Translations under genes and position numbers: made by a program | Notes under the pieces: model-generated | The model's database searches: none | Seen by the model: only the letters and a program-made list of their open reading frames with translations | Told to the model about the DNA's origin: nothing | Source of the DNA: Bacteroidales bacterium | Lineage (GTDB): Bacteria; Bacteroidota; Bacteroidia; Bacteroidales; UBA10428 | Direction: 5' to 3' | DNA: 5,860 bases | NCBI GenBank assembly: GCA_016938095.1 | Contig: JAFGVG010000426.1 | Span: forward strand, 1 to 5,860 | Shown here: positions 1 to 4,540 of the stretch, piece by piece | Layout: the number at the start of each line of letters is the position of its first letter | How positions within the stretch are numbered: the stretch's first letter is position 1

Positions 1-11
1 CCAACTGAGTC

Positions 12-425
12 ATGAAAGTAACCGTATGCCGCAAAGTGCATTTTAATGCCGCTCACCGGATATTCAATCCCGCGTGGGACGATAAACGGAATGAGGAAGT
101 ATTTGGACTGTGCAGTCTGCCCCATTACCACGGACATAATTACGACCTGGTGGTGAAACTTACGGGCGAGGTGGATCCTGAAACAGGTTATGTGTTCGAC
201 ATGAAAAAACTCAAGGACATATTGGATGAATACATTGTTGACCGTTACGATCACAAGAACCTGAATGTAGATGTTCCGGAGTTTCGGAATACCATTCCTT
301 CGGCCGAAAACATAGCCATTGCCATATGGAATATCCTCAGGGAAAAAATCGAAACCTGTTATACCATACAGGTGGTGCTTTATGAAACCGAAAGAAATTT
401 TGTGGAGTATTCAGGAAATGAATAA
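12..425 (+). CDS. 6-pyruvoyl/6-carboxy-tetrahydropterin synthase family protein (PTPS/QueD)
   Basis: A 137-residue zinc enzyme of the PTPS/QueD family, which converts dihydroneopterin triphosphate to 6-pyruvoyl- or 6-carboxy-tetrahydropterin in the cytoplasm. The family residues are visible: zinc ligands H15, H40 and H42 (H40-G-H42), probable catalytic C34, the D80-H81 pair, the substrate-binding PSAEN stretch at 96-100 and E125 near the end. Length is normal for the family, so the gene appears complete. The spacing C34-x5-HGH is that of PTPS-II (biopterin-type) enzymes; classical QueD has C-x3-HGH. This leaves the product undecided between tetrahydrobiopterin-type and queuosine precursor, so no symbol is given. 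The ATG lies 3 bases after a TGA at 6-8 that may end an upstream gene outside the window. yidD follows after 3 bases, suggesting co-transcription. Family call is very sure; exact reaction is not. Confidence 0.93.
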   Translation: MKVTVCRKVHFNAAHRIFNPAWDDKRNEEVFGLCSLPHYHGHNYDLVVKLTGEVDPETGYVFDMKKLKDILDEYIVDRYDHKNLNVDVPEFRNTIPSAENIAIAIWNILREKIETCYTIQVVLYETERNFVEYSGNE

Positions 426-428
426 GGT

Positions 429-701
429 ATGAACCTGTTTCGGATGATACATAAAGGCATCATCTGGCTGATGATTCTACCGGTAAAGGCTTACCGGTAT
501 TTCATATCACCCTTATTGCCAAATAGTTGCCGGCATGTGCCAACTTGTTCGCAGTATACCATTGAAGCACTGCAGGTACATGGCATTATCAGGGGCAGTT
601 TGCTGGCCATATGGCGCATACTACGCTGTAATCCTTGGGGGACACAAGGTTACGATCCGGTTCCTCCGCCAAGAAATAAACGAAGAAAAAGCGTGGATTA
701 G
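429..701 (+). CDS. yidD: Membrane protein insertion efficiency factor YidD
   Basis: A 90-residue protein of the YidD (DUF37) family, a small membrane-associated factor thought to help the YidC/Sec insertion route for inner-membrane proteins. The signature is intact: an amphipathic N-terminal helix (about 8-26), YRYFISPLLP at 22-31, conserved C34, PTCSQY at 38-43 with C40, EALQVHG at 46-52, RILRCNP at 63-69 with C67, and GYDPVPPP at 74-81. The short basic tail (RNKRRK) is usual. In many bacteria yidD sits with rpmH, rnpA and yidC; here it follows a pterin synthase gene by 3 bases, so it is probably translated from the same mRNA. Its TAG stop overlaps the stop of the convergent membrane-protein gene on the other strand. 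No good alternative identity. Confidence 0.95.
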   Translation: MNLFRMIHKGIIWLMILPVKAYRYFISPLLPNSCRHVPTCSQYTIEALQVHGIIRGSLLAIWRILRCNPWGTQGYDPVPPPRNKRRKSVD

Positions 702-901
702 CTTTTCTGCTGGTTACAACCCTGTTGTGCCAGTACGCATAAGATGGCAAGCAACAGAAGGCTGCTGGCCATCACGTAAAAATTGGCTTCGTGTCGCACA
801 CCTAATAGGTTATTGCCCAAAATAAGGGAAACGATTCCCAGGATCATCAGCACTACAGCCAGGATGCCGCTAATCCAGGCAACAATGATAAATAGTTTCA
901 T
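698..901 (-). CDS. Small two-helix membrane protein, function unknown
   Basis: A 67-residue protein that I cannot assign to a named family. It has two clear hydrophobic segments, about residues 3-29 and 42-60, joined by a short loop (NNLLGVRHEANF). A short polar tail contains a cysteine (QQGCNQQKS). This predicts an inner-membrane hairpin protein. The composition looks coding: the helices are cleanly delimited and the ORF ends exactly at the convergent yidD stop, with a shared 4-base overlap (TTAG). A promoter-like TTG-N20-TATCTTTT lies upstream on the same strand. The leader just before the ATG is C-rich with no Shine-Dalgarno, as is common in Bacteroidota. It is probably monocistronic, since the HIT gene stop is about 100 bases upstream. 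Real gene likely; function unknown. Confidence 0.75.
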   Translation of the reverse strand: MKLFIIVAWISGILAVVLMILGIVSLILGNNLLGVRHEANFYVMASSLLLLAILCVLAQQGCNQQKS

Positions 902-951
902 GGGGTGGGGGATTAATGTATGATTGGTTGAGTGGTTGATTTATATGTTGG

Positions 952-982
952 AAAAGATATGATTTATTTGGCAGAATGTCAA
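952..982 (-). promoter_or_regulatory. Candidate promoter for the small membrane protein
   Basis: On the - strand TTG (982-980) is followed after 20 bases by TATCTTTT (959-952), 7 of 8 matches to the Bacteroidota pattern TTG-N19-21-TAnnTTTG. It would start a transcript near 945, giving a leader of roughly 44 bases before the ATG at 901. Seen by eye only, so modest confidence. Confidence 0.4.
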
Positions 983-1003
983 TAGGCTGCCGGAAGTCAG
1001 TCC

Positions 1004-1480
1004 TCACAATCCGCCGGCAATTTCCCGCAGGTGTTTTACAATGTTAGCCATGGCTTCGGCATCGAGACGAGGCCGTTTCAGGCTGTCGATTATTACCTTG
1101 TCATTATGCTGCAGCAGCGGGTACCAGTCGCCGGGATTTGGCAGATCGGCTTTTAGGCGGGGAACAATATGCAGGTGAAGGTGTTCAATGGTTTGTCCGG
1201 CTTCGGGTTTTTCCTGCAACGACCAGTCGAATGCATCTGTATGAAAGGCCTTCAATAGGATATTTGACGCCATTTGTGCGGTTTGAAAAAAAGCCAGCAG
1301 GGCTTTTTCATCGAGTTCCAGCACACTGGTATAGTGTGCGGCCGGGATTATAAGTGAATGACCCGGAAGTACAGGCGCAATGTTGCAGATAGCCATAAAA
1401 CCATCTCGGGCATAAAAAACCGATTGCTGTATGTCGGGCTTACAGAATGGGCAAGAATTATGTTGATAAATGGCTGACAT
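1004..1480 (-). CDS. HIT family hydrolase, Fhit-like (dinucleoside polyphosphate hydrolase)
   Basis: A 158-residue histidine-triad protein that probably hydrolyses dinucleoside polyphosphates or nucleotidyl adducts in the cytoplasm. The triad motif H100-L-H102-L-H104-I-V is intact, with H102 as the expected nucleophile. It is preceded by the Fhit-like stretch EKPEAGQT at 90-97 and followed by PR at 107-108. An N-terminal CPFC (C10, C13) with H49 and H100 could form the zinc site seen in some HIT proteins. NIAPVLPGHSLIIP at 33-46 is the usual substrate-pocket strand. The frame stays open to about 1636, but the start at 1480 is chosen because the longer version adds 52 residues with no homology look and overlaps the divergent phosphatase gene and its promoter. 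It is divergent from the HAD gene across 106 bases. Substrate is not determinable from sequence. Confidence 0.92.
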   Translation of the reverse strand: MSAIYQHNSCPFCKPDIQQSVFYARDGFMAICNIAPVLPGHSLIIPAAHYTSVLELDEKALLAFFQTAQMASNILLKAFHTDAFDWSLQEKPEAGQTIEHLHLHIVPRLKADLPNPGDWYPLLQHNDKVIIDSLKRPRLDAEAMANIVKHLREIAGGL

Positions 1481-1550
1481 TATCCTACCGGTATAAAGCG
1501 GGAAGTTAGGCAAAAATGTGCACAAATAAGCGTTATGATTTTTTATCGAA

Positions 1551-1580
1551 TTGTCTGCCAGGTTATATTTATTACTTTTG
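1551..1580 (+). promoter_or_regulatory. Strong Bacteroidota-type promoter for the HAD phosphatase gene
   Basis: TTG at 1551-1553, exactly 19 bases, then TACTTTTG at 1573-1580, a full match to TAnnTTTG. The -7 box ends 6 bases before the ATG at 1587, so transcription should begin at or within a few bases of the start codon. No sequence is left for a ribosome binding site. The same bases can be read as an N-terminal extension from a TTG at 1551, which the promoter argues against. Confidence 0.65.
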
Positions 1581-1586
1581 ACAAGT

Positions 1587-2252
1587 ATGAACAGGAATAT
1601 CACGGTATTGCTTTTTGATCTCGATGGTGTGATCATCCATTCCGAAGCATTGCATGCGCGGGCAAAAAAAACTACGCTTGAACGCTACCGGATAGCTTAC
1701 CCCGAATGGCTGTTTGATGCCTATAAAGGAAGTCCCGATTTAACTTTCTGGCAGTATGTATCCGGCAAGCTTTGTGGCGGCAGGTATACCACCGAAGAGC
1801 TCGATGCCTGCAAGCGAAAGGTTTACTTCGGGCTTGTGAATGAATTAGAGGCCATACCCGGGGTATTCGATTTCCTGGCCTGGGCGCGTGGTCATTTTCT
1901 GAAACTTGGCCTGGTTTCGTCAGCAACCCTAGCCGACCTGGATTTGTCCGACCGGAAATTCGGCATACGCAGGTGGTTCGACCTGACAGTGCTTGGAGAA
2001 GACACGGTCTGTCATAAGCCCTTTCCCGAGCCCTATATAAAAGCGCTCACCATGCTTGACGTTAAGGGATCTTCAGTAATGGTAATAGAGGATTCTCCCA
2101 ATGGCATAAAAGCGGCAAAAACTGCCGGCTGTTATGTTACAGGCATAACAACCGGCTTTGATAAAGCTTTGTTGCAGGGTGCCGGCGCTGATGCAGTGGC
2201 CGGAACTTTTGAAGAAATCAGAAGCATGTTGCTGTCTGACAGTCCGGGTTAG
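1587..2252 (+). CDS. HAD superfamily phosphatase, beta-phosphoglucomutase-like
   Basis: A 221-residue Rossmann-fold haloacid-dehalogenase hydrolase of the beta-phosphoglucomutase-like subgroup, acting on a small phosphorylated metabolite in the cytoplasm. All four motifs are present: motif I D11-L-D13-G-V with nucleophile D11 and acid/base D13, motif II LVSSAT at 109-114, motif III K144 in HKPFPEPY, and motif IV VIEDSPNGIKAA at 166-177 with E168/D169 for Mg2+. The insert between motifs I and II (about 20-90) is the helical C1 cap. The start at 1587 is preferred to an in-frame TTG at 1551 because motif I then begins about 10 residues in, as is usual, and the promoter occupies 1551-1580. The TAG stop overlaps the convergent ssb stop by 4 bases. 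Neighbours do not reveal the substrate; it could be a mutase or a phosphatase. Confidence 0.92.
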   Translation: MNRNITVLLFDLDGVIIHSEALHARAKKTTLERYRIAYPEWLFDAYKGSPDLTFWQYVSGKLCGGRYTTEELDACKRKVYFGLVNELEAIPGVFDFLAWARGHFLKLGLVSSATLADLDLSDRKFGIRRWFDLTVLGEDTVCHKPFPEPYIKALTMLDVKGSSVMVIEDSPNGIKAAKTAGCYVTGITTGFDKALLQGAGADAVAGTFEEIRSMLLSDSPG

Positions 2253-2599
2253 TCTTCCTGCTTTGATTTGGTCCGTAGCATCACCATATCAGAAAGTACC
2301 ACTTCGGTGATCTGACTCTTTTTACCTTCTTTGTCATCGTAAGAACGGTGGGTTAGCTTACCCTCCACAGCCACCTCACTGCCCTTGAGAAGGTACTTTT
2401 CTATTACTTTAACTACAGGCCCCCAGGCCACCACGTTATGCCACTGGGTTTCGGTGATTTTTTTCCCGTTGCCATCCAGGTAGGAATCAGTGGTTGCCAT
2501 TGAAAAACGGGCCATGGTTTTTCCGTTTTCGAAGGTACGGATTTCGGGGTTCTGACCGAGGTTACCGATCAACTGAACTTTGTTGCGTAAGCTGTTCAT
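2249..2599 (-). CDS. ssb: Single-stranded DNA-binding protein, short form without acidic tail
   Basis: A 116-residue OB-fold SSB that coats single-stranded DNA in replication, repair or recombination. Family marks: NKVQLIGNLGQNPEIR at 6-21, ARFSMATTDSY at 30-40, ETQWHNVVAWG at 50-60 with base-stacking W53 and W59, KYLLKGSEVAVEGKL at about 68-82, then the last OB strand ending near residue 109. The usual Gly/Pro-rich linker and acidic DDDIPF-type tip, which recruits partner proteins in housekeeping SSBs, are absent; it ends in KSKQED. This looks like a secondary SSB paralogue, but whether the genome carries a full-length one cannot be seen. The gene is convergent with the HAD phosphatase (4-base overlap) and divergent from the zinc-ribbon gene. 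A promoter may lie at 2743-2773; a weaker -7-like TTACTTTG at 2664-2657 has no TTG partner. Confidence 0.94.
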   Translation of the reverse strand: MNSLRNKVQLIGNLGQNPEIRTFENGKTMARFSMATTDSYLDGNGKKITETQWHNVVAWGPVVKVIEKYLLKGSEVAVEGKLTHRSYDDKEGKKSQITEVVLSDMVMLRTKSKQED

Positions 2600-2702
2600 A
2601 ATACTTGAATTTAAGGTTAAAAATTAATGAAGAATGATTTGTTCGTTTTGACGATTCAAAGTAACTTACAACGGTTCAGGTGATTCGGTTTTTAATTGTT
2701 TA

Positions 2703-2732
2703 TTGTCATTTGTAAGCGGATGTAAACGTTTG
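2703..2732 (+). promoter_or_regulatory. Candidate promoter for the zinc-ribbon gene
   Basis: TTG at 2703-2705, a 19-base spacer, then AACGTTTG at 2725-2732, one mismatch from TAnnTTTG. The start would be near 2738, about 40 bases before the ATG at 2780. The -7 box overlaps the left arm of the palindrome at 2727-2748, so a protein bound there would block it. By-eye match only. Confidence 0.38.
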
Positions 2733-2750
2733 TACGCGTGTACAAACGAA
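2711..2750. repeat. Four 10-bp-phased repeats containing a 9-bp-arm palindrome (operator candidate)
   Basis: Four consecutive decamers share the form TGTAAACGnn: TGTAAGCGGA (2711), TGTAAACGTT (2721), TGTACGCGTG (2731) and the weaker TACAAACGAA (2741). The 10-base period keeps each copy on nearly the same helix face. Across units 2-4 lies a perfect inverted repeat, CGTTTGTAC (2727-2735) and GTACAAACG (2740-2748), with a 4-base centre. It sits in the 180-base region between the divergent ssb and zinc-ribbon genes and has no T-tract, so it reads as a protein-binding site rather than a terminator. Confidence 0.6.
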
Positions 2751-2773
2751 TAAAATACAATATATCAAAGCAA
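2743..2773 (-). promoter_or_regulatory. Candidate opposing promoter for ssb
   Basis: On the - strand TTG (2773-2771) is followed after 20 bases by TTCGTTTG (2750-2743), one mismatch from TAnnTTTG. The box uses the right arm of the palindrome, a mirror of the + strand box at 2725-2732. It would start near 2737 and give ssb a leader of about 138 bases. Weak alone; more interesting for its symmetry. Confidence 0.3.
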
Positions 2774-2779
2774 TAGTTT

Positions 2780-3139
2780 ATGGAAAGAAAATGTCTCGAA
2801 TGCGGGGAAGTGTTACACGGCCGAACCGATAAGAAGTTTTGTTCCGATGCCTGCCGGAACACTTACAACAACAAGTTAAAAAGCGGTGAGGGGAGTCAGT
2901 ATATACGAAAGGTGAACGGTATTCTGAAAAGGAACCGTAACATCATGGCAGCACTGAACCCCGAAGGGAAAATCAGGTTGCACAAATCGCGGCTGGTTAA
3001 AAAAGGTTTTGATTTCGGGTTTATAACCCATTTGTATACCACCCAAAAAGGAACGGTTTATTATTTTTGCTACGACCAGGGATATTTACCGCTCGACAAT
3101 GATTTTTACATGCTGGTAAGGCGCAATACCGATACCTAA
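2780..3139 (+). CDS. Zinc-ribbon protein, Bacteroidota orphan family
   Basis: A 119-residue soluble basic protein without an assigned function. The N-terminus is a treble-clef/zinc-ribbon type metal site: C5-x2-C8 and C21-x3-C25, separated by HGRTDKKF, with NTYNNK following. The middle (about 38-60) is a basic helix rich in Arg, Lys and Asn. The C-terminal part (about 62-119) carries KGFDFGFITHLY, GTVYYFCYDQGYLPL and a final DFYMLVRR strand, which looks like a compact beta domain. From memory, similar proteins with the same ribbon and GxVYYFxYDxGY stretch occur widely in Bacteroidota as hypothetical proteins. It is divergent from ssb across a repeat-rich control region, so a DNA- or RNA-linked role is possible but is inference. 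The ATG at 2780 directly precedes the ribbon, making this start secure. Confidence 0.88.
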   Translation: MERKCLECGEVLHGRTDKKFCSDACRNTYNNKLKSGEGSQYIRKVNGILKRNRNIMAALNPEGKIRLHKSRLVKKGFDFGFITHLYTTQKGTVYYFCYDQGYLPLDNDFYMLVRRNTDT

Positions 3140-3179
3140 GTGAACAGCGAAGTGGTTTAAAAAAACTGTGTTGTTCAGG

Positions 3180-3422
3180 TCAGATGGTGGGGTGGTAACT
3201 GGCAATTTCCTCAAGGCTCATGGGCGAATTCGGTAACACCTTACGGGAGGCTTCTTTCCCCAGCTTAAGATAGGCCTGGTATCTTTTGCATTGCTTGTAC
3301 TTTTTGTTGCCCTGCAGGCAGTACAGGCTTCTGTAAGTGAGACCAACCATCTCGTTATGGCAGACATTGTTCAGGTAGATAGGGCAATCTTCCAGAATCG
3401 GGCAATGAATTGTATTTTCCAT
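3180..3422 (-). CDS. Small cysteine-rich protein, function unknown
   Basis: An 80-residue protein not assigned to a named family. Five cysteines are arranged C7-x5-C13-x7-C21-x13-C35-x9-C45, with CP at 7-8 and 13-14 and a YC...GNKKYKQCKRY region at 34-48. This suggests a zinc or Fe-S site or a redox sensor. There is no signal peptide or membrane segment. The frame is open to 3470, but the ATG at 3422 is chosen: the earlier start would add 16 residues, overlap the siaC coding end by 29 bases, and place a Lys-rich stretch before the first conserved-looking Cys. It follows siaC by 19 bases on the same strand, so the two are probably co-transcribed, and the protein may serve the same signalling route. 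Its stop faces the zinc-ribbon gene stop 40 bases away. Confidence 0.78.
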   Translation of the reverse strand: MENTIHCPILEDCPIYLNNVCHNEMVGLTYRSLYCLQGNKKYKQCKRYQAYLKLGKEASRKVLPNSPMSLEEIASYHPTI

Positions 3423-3441
3423 AGGGCTGCTTTTTCTCTTT

Positions 3442-3816
3442 TTATACTCCGGCAAGTTCCTGATATACAAAAACTGCCTTTTTTAATCGCTCTTCGAGGA
3501 TCTGGCCTTCAAGCAGGGTGTCTTCGTCGTCAGCTTCATAGGCCCAATATACTAGAAACTCTTTAATATTCTGGTTTTCGACGTCAAGAATTTTTAACAG
3601 CTCGTGCATTTTTTTTGAAGAAGCTGTGTTAAGATAATCCAGTTCGATGGTCAGGGTAACCTTTGGCGTGTTCAAGCGTGATGCCCAATCGATAAGCGGA
3701 TTATAAAAGTGAATGGCATCGAGCATTAGCGAACGCCCGCGGATATACATATTTCCGCTGGTTTCGAAGGCTACCTGCGGGGTGTAATTGGTCGGTTCTA
3801 AAAAAAGACTTTGCAT
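3442..3816 (-). CDS. SiaC-type regulatory phosphoprotein (DUF1987)
   Basis: A 124-residue protein of the SiaC/DUF1987 family. In Pseudomonas aeruginosa, SiaC is phosphorylated by SiaB, dephosphorylated by SiaA and controls the diguanylate cyclase SiaD; the fold resembles anti-sigma-factor antagonists. Visible family marks: YTPQVAFE at 11-18, IRGRSL at 25-30, FYNPLIDW at 37-44, LDYLNTASSKKM at 59-70 where T64 lies at the expected phospho-acceptor position, and an acidic YEADDEDTLLEG segment in the last third. Full length for the family. The ATG at 3816 gives the normal N-terminus. No SiaA, SiaB or SiaD gene lies in the window; the only apparent operon partner is the cysteine-rich protein downstream. 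A repeat region and a - strand terminator separate it from mscL upstream, so it should have its own promoter within 3817-3939, though I found no convincing match. Confidence 0.88.
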   Translation of the reverse strand: MQSLFLEPTNYTPQVAFETSGNMYIRGRSLMLDAIHFYNPLIDWASRLNTPKVTLTIELDYLNTASSKKMHELLKILDVENQNIKEFLVYWAYEADDEDTLLEGQILEERLKKAVFVYQELAGV

Positions 3817-3939
3817 AGCGGTAAAATCCTATACAATAATAAAGAATTTGACGTTTCGATACTTTTTTTTCTGATGAATCCCGTCAAAGTGATGACCATA
3901 CGAGGTGATTTGTTGAGGAAGGTGATAAATGGCGGGTAC

Positions 3940-3966
3940 AAAAAAGCGTAGTCGGAGACTACGCTT
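3940..3966 (-). terminator. Rho-independent terminator-like hairpin reading leftward
   Basis: On the - strand a perfect 10-bp stem (3966-3957 with 3953-3944; core AGCGTAGTC / GACTACGCT) closes a 3-base loop and runs into six T (3945-3940). No T-tract exists on the + strand side, so it is directional. It would end transcripts coming from mscL, about 143 bases after that stop, and insulate siaC. The right arm belongs to the first tandem 18-bp repeat, so the terminator seems built from repeat sequence. Confidence 0.7.
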
Positions 3967-4007
3967 AGCATGGAGACTAAGCTTAGCATGGGGACTACGC
4001 TTAGTGA
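3954..4007. repeat. Three tandem 18-bp repeats
   Basis: Units at 3954-3971 (GGAGACTACGCTTAGCAT), 3972-3989 (one base different, A for C at position 9) and 3990-4007 (14 of 18 identical to unit 1). In unit 2 the change creates the perfect palindrome CTAAGCTTAG (3977-3986). An inverted partial copy at 3944-3953 pairs with unit 1 to form the terminator hairpin. A degenerate fragment CTTAGCGTGGG recurs at 4068-4078. The 18-base period keeps a reading frame, and a 63-codon open frame runs leftward from 3989, but it does not look like a protein. Confidence 0.85.
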
Positions 4008-4037
4008 GGAGATTGCTTCACTTCGTTCGCAATGACG
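4008..4037. repeat. Dispersed-type palindromic repeat (ATTGC...GCAAT)
   Basis: A 30-base element starting GGAGATTGC and ending GCAATGACG, with inverted arms ATTGC (4012-4016) and GCAAT (4029-4033). On the - strand it begins CGTCATTGCGAACGAAG. From memory this CATTGCGA...AAGCAATCTC form is a recurring intergenic repeat in many environmental bacterial genomes; copy number here cannot be judged from one window. It abuts the 18-bp array without a gap. The rest of the gene-free region 3817-4108 holds only the hairpins listed separately. Confidence 0.6.
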
Positions 4038-4080
4038 GCTTCGATTTCAGGACTTTTTACACACCCTCTTAGCGTGGGTA

Positions 4081-4097
4081 TGCCTTAGAATAAGGCA
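4081..4097. repeat. Short perfect hairpin just after mscL
   Basis: TGCCTTA (4081-4087) and TAAGGCA (4091-4097) form a 7-bp stem with a 3-base loop, beginning 11 bases past the mscL stop on the - strand. No T-run follows on that strand, so it is more likely an mRNA 3'-end stabilising stem or a weak pause site than a complete terminator. Confidence 0.45.
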
Positions 4098-4108
4098 CCA
4101 ATGGCTGG

Positions 4109-4522
4109 CTATTTTTTCAGTGCATCCCTTATTTCGGTGAGGAGCTTTTCCTGTGTGGTAGGCTCGGGAGGTGCTGCAGGTGCGGCTTCCTCTTTCTTCT
4201 TAAGGTTATTCATGGCCCTAATCATGATGAATATGGCAAAGGCAATGATCAGAAAGTCGATAAACGTTTGGATAAACGTACCGTAATTGAGGGTGACAGC
4301 CTCAATGGCATTTCCGGCTTCGTCCACGCTGGCGGCTTTAAGGTTGAGCTTCAGGTCGGTAAAATTTACGCCGCCCAGCAACAATCCCAGTGGTGGCATA
4401 ATAACATCGTTAACCAGTGAGCTGACAATTTTGCCGAATGCACCGCCGATGATAATACCAACGGCCATGTCAACCATGTTGCCTTTCACGGCAAATTGTT
4501 TGAATTCCTGTACGATTTTCAT
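4109..4522 (-). CDS. mscL: Large-conductance mechanosensitive channel MscL
   Basis: A 137-residue inner-membrane channel that opens under high membrane tension and releases solutes during osmotic downshock. The N-terminal amphipathic helix (FKQFAVKGN, 7-15) leads into TM1 (about 17-45) with the pore-lining VGIIIGGAFGKIVSSL and G22 at the gate position, then the family hallmark DVIMPPLGLLLGG at 39-51. A periplasmic loop (about 52-78) and TM2 (about 80-101) follow. A charged and Ala/Pro-rich linker precedes the cytoplasmic helix TTQEKLLTEIRDALKK that forms the pentameric bundle. Length is normal and no key residue is missing. It lies 18 bases after the DUF3078 gene on the same strand, so the two are probably co-transcribed, with the transcript ending in the hairpins downstream. 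Identity is secure. Confidence 0.97.
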   Translation of the reverse strand: MKIVQEFKQFAVKGNMVDMAVGIIIGGAFGKIVSSLVNDVIMPPLGLLLGGVNFTDLKLNLKAASVDEAGNAIEAVTLNYGTFIQTFIDFLIIAFAIFIMIRAMNNLKKKEEAAPAAPPEPTTQEKLLTEIRDALKK

Positions 4523-4540
4523 AGGTATGATTTTAGGGGG

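Noticed and set aside
535..825. 96-codon + strand open frame overlapping yidD and the small membrane gene
   Set aside because: It is out of frame with yidD and antisense to the membrane protein; its product lacks any recognisable pattern.
1551..1586. TTG-initiated extension of the HAD phosphatase
   Set aside because: It would place coding sequence across a full promoter match and adds residues not needed before motif I.
1481..1636. N-terminal extension of the HIT protein by 52 codons
   Set aside because: The added residues have no HIT-family look, overlap the divergent HAD gene and its promoter, and the CPFC-containing start at 1480 fits family length.
2657..2664. Promoter box TTACTTTG for ssb closer to its start
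   Set aside because: It has one mismatch in the TA position and no TTG at the required distance upstream; kept only as a note in the ssb entry.
3141..3177. Bidirectional terminator between the zinc-ribbon and cysteine-rich genes (TGAACA / TGTTCA arms with A7 inside)
   Set aside because: Arms are only 6 bp around a 25-base interior with poor inner pairing, too weak to call.
3834..3841. TATTATTG as a -7 box for siaC
   Set aside because: One mismatch, no TTG partner at 19-21 bases, and AT-rich surroundings make it likely chance.
3798..3989. 63-codon open frame on the - strand
   Set aside because: It runs through the tandem repeats and terminator hairpin, overlaps the siaC start, and has no domain-like pattern.
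3954..4037. CRISPR array
   Set aside because: The 18-bp units are directly tandem with no unique spacers, there are only three, and no cas genes are present.
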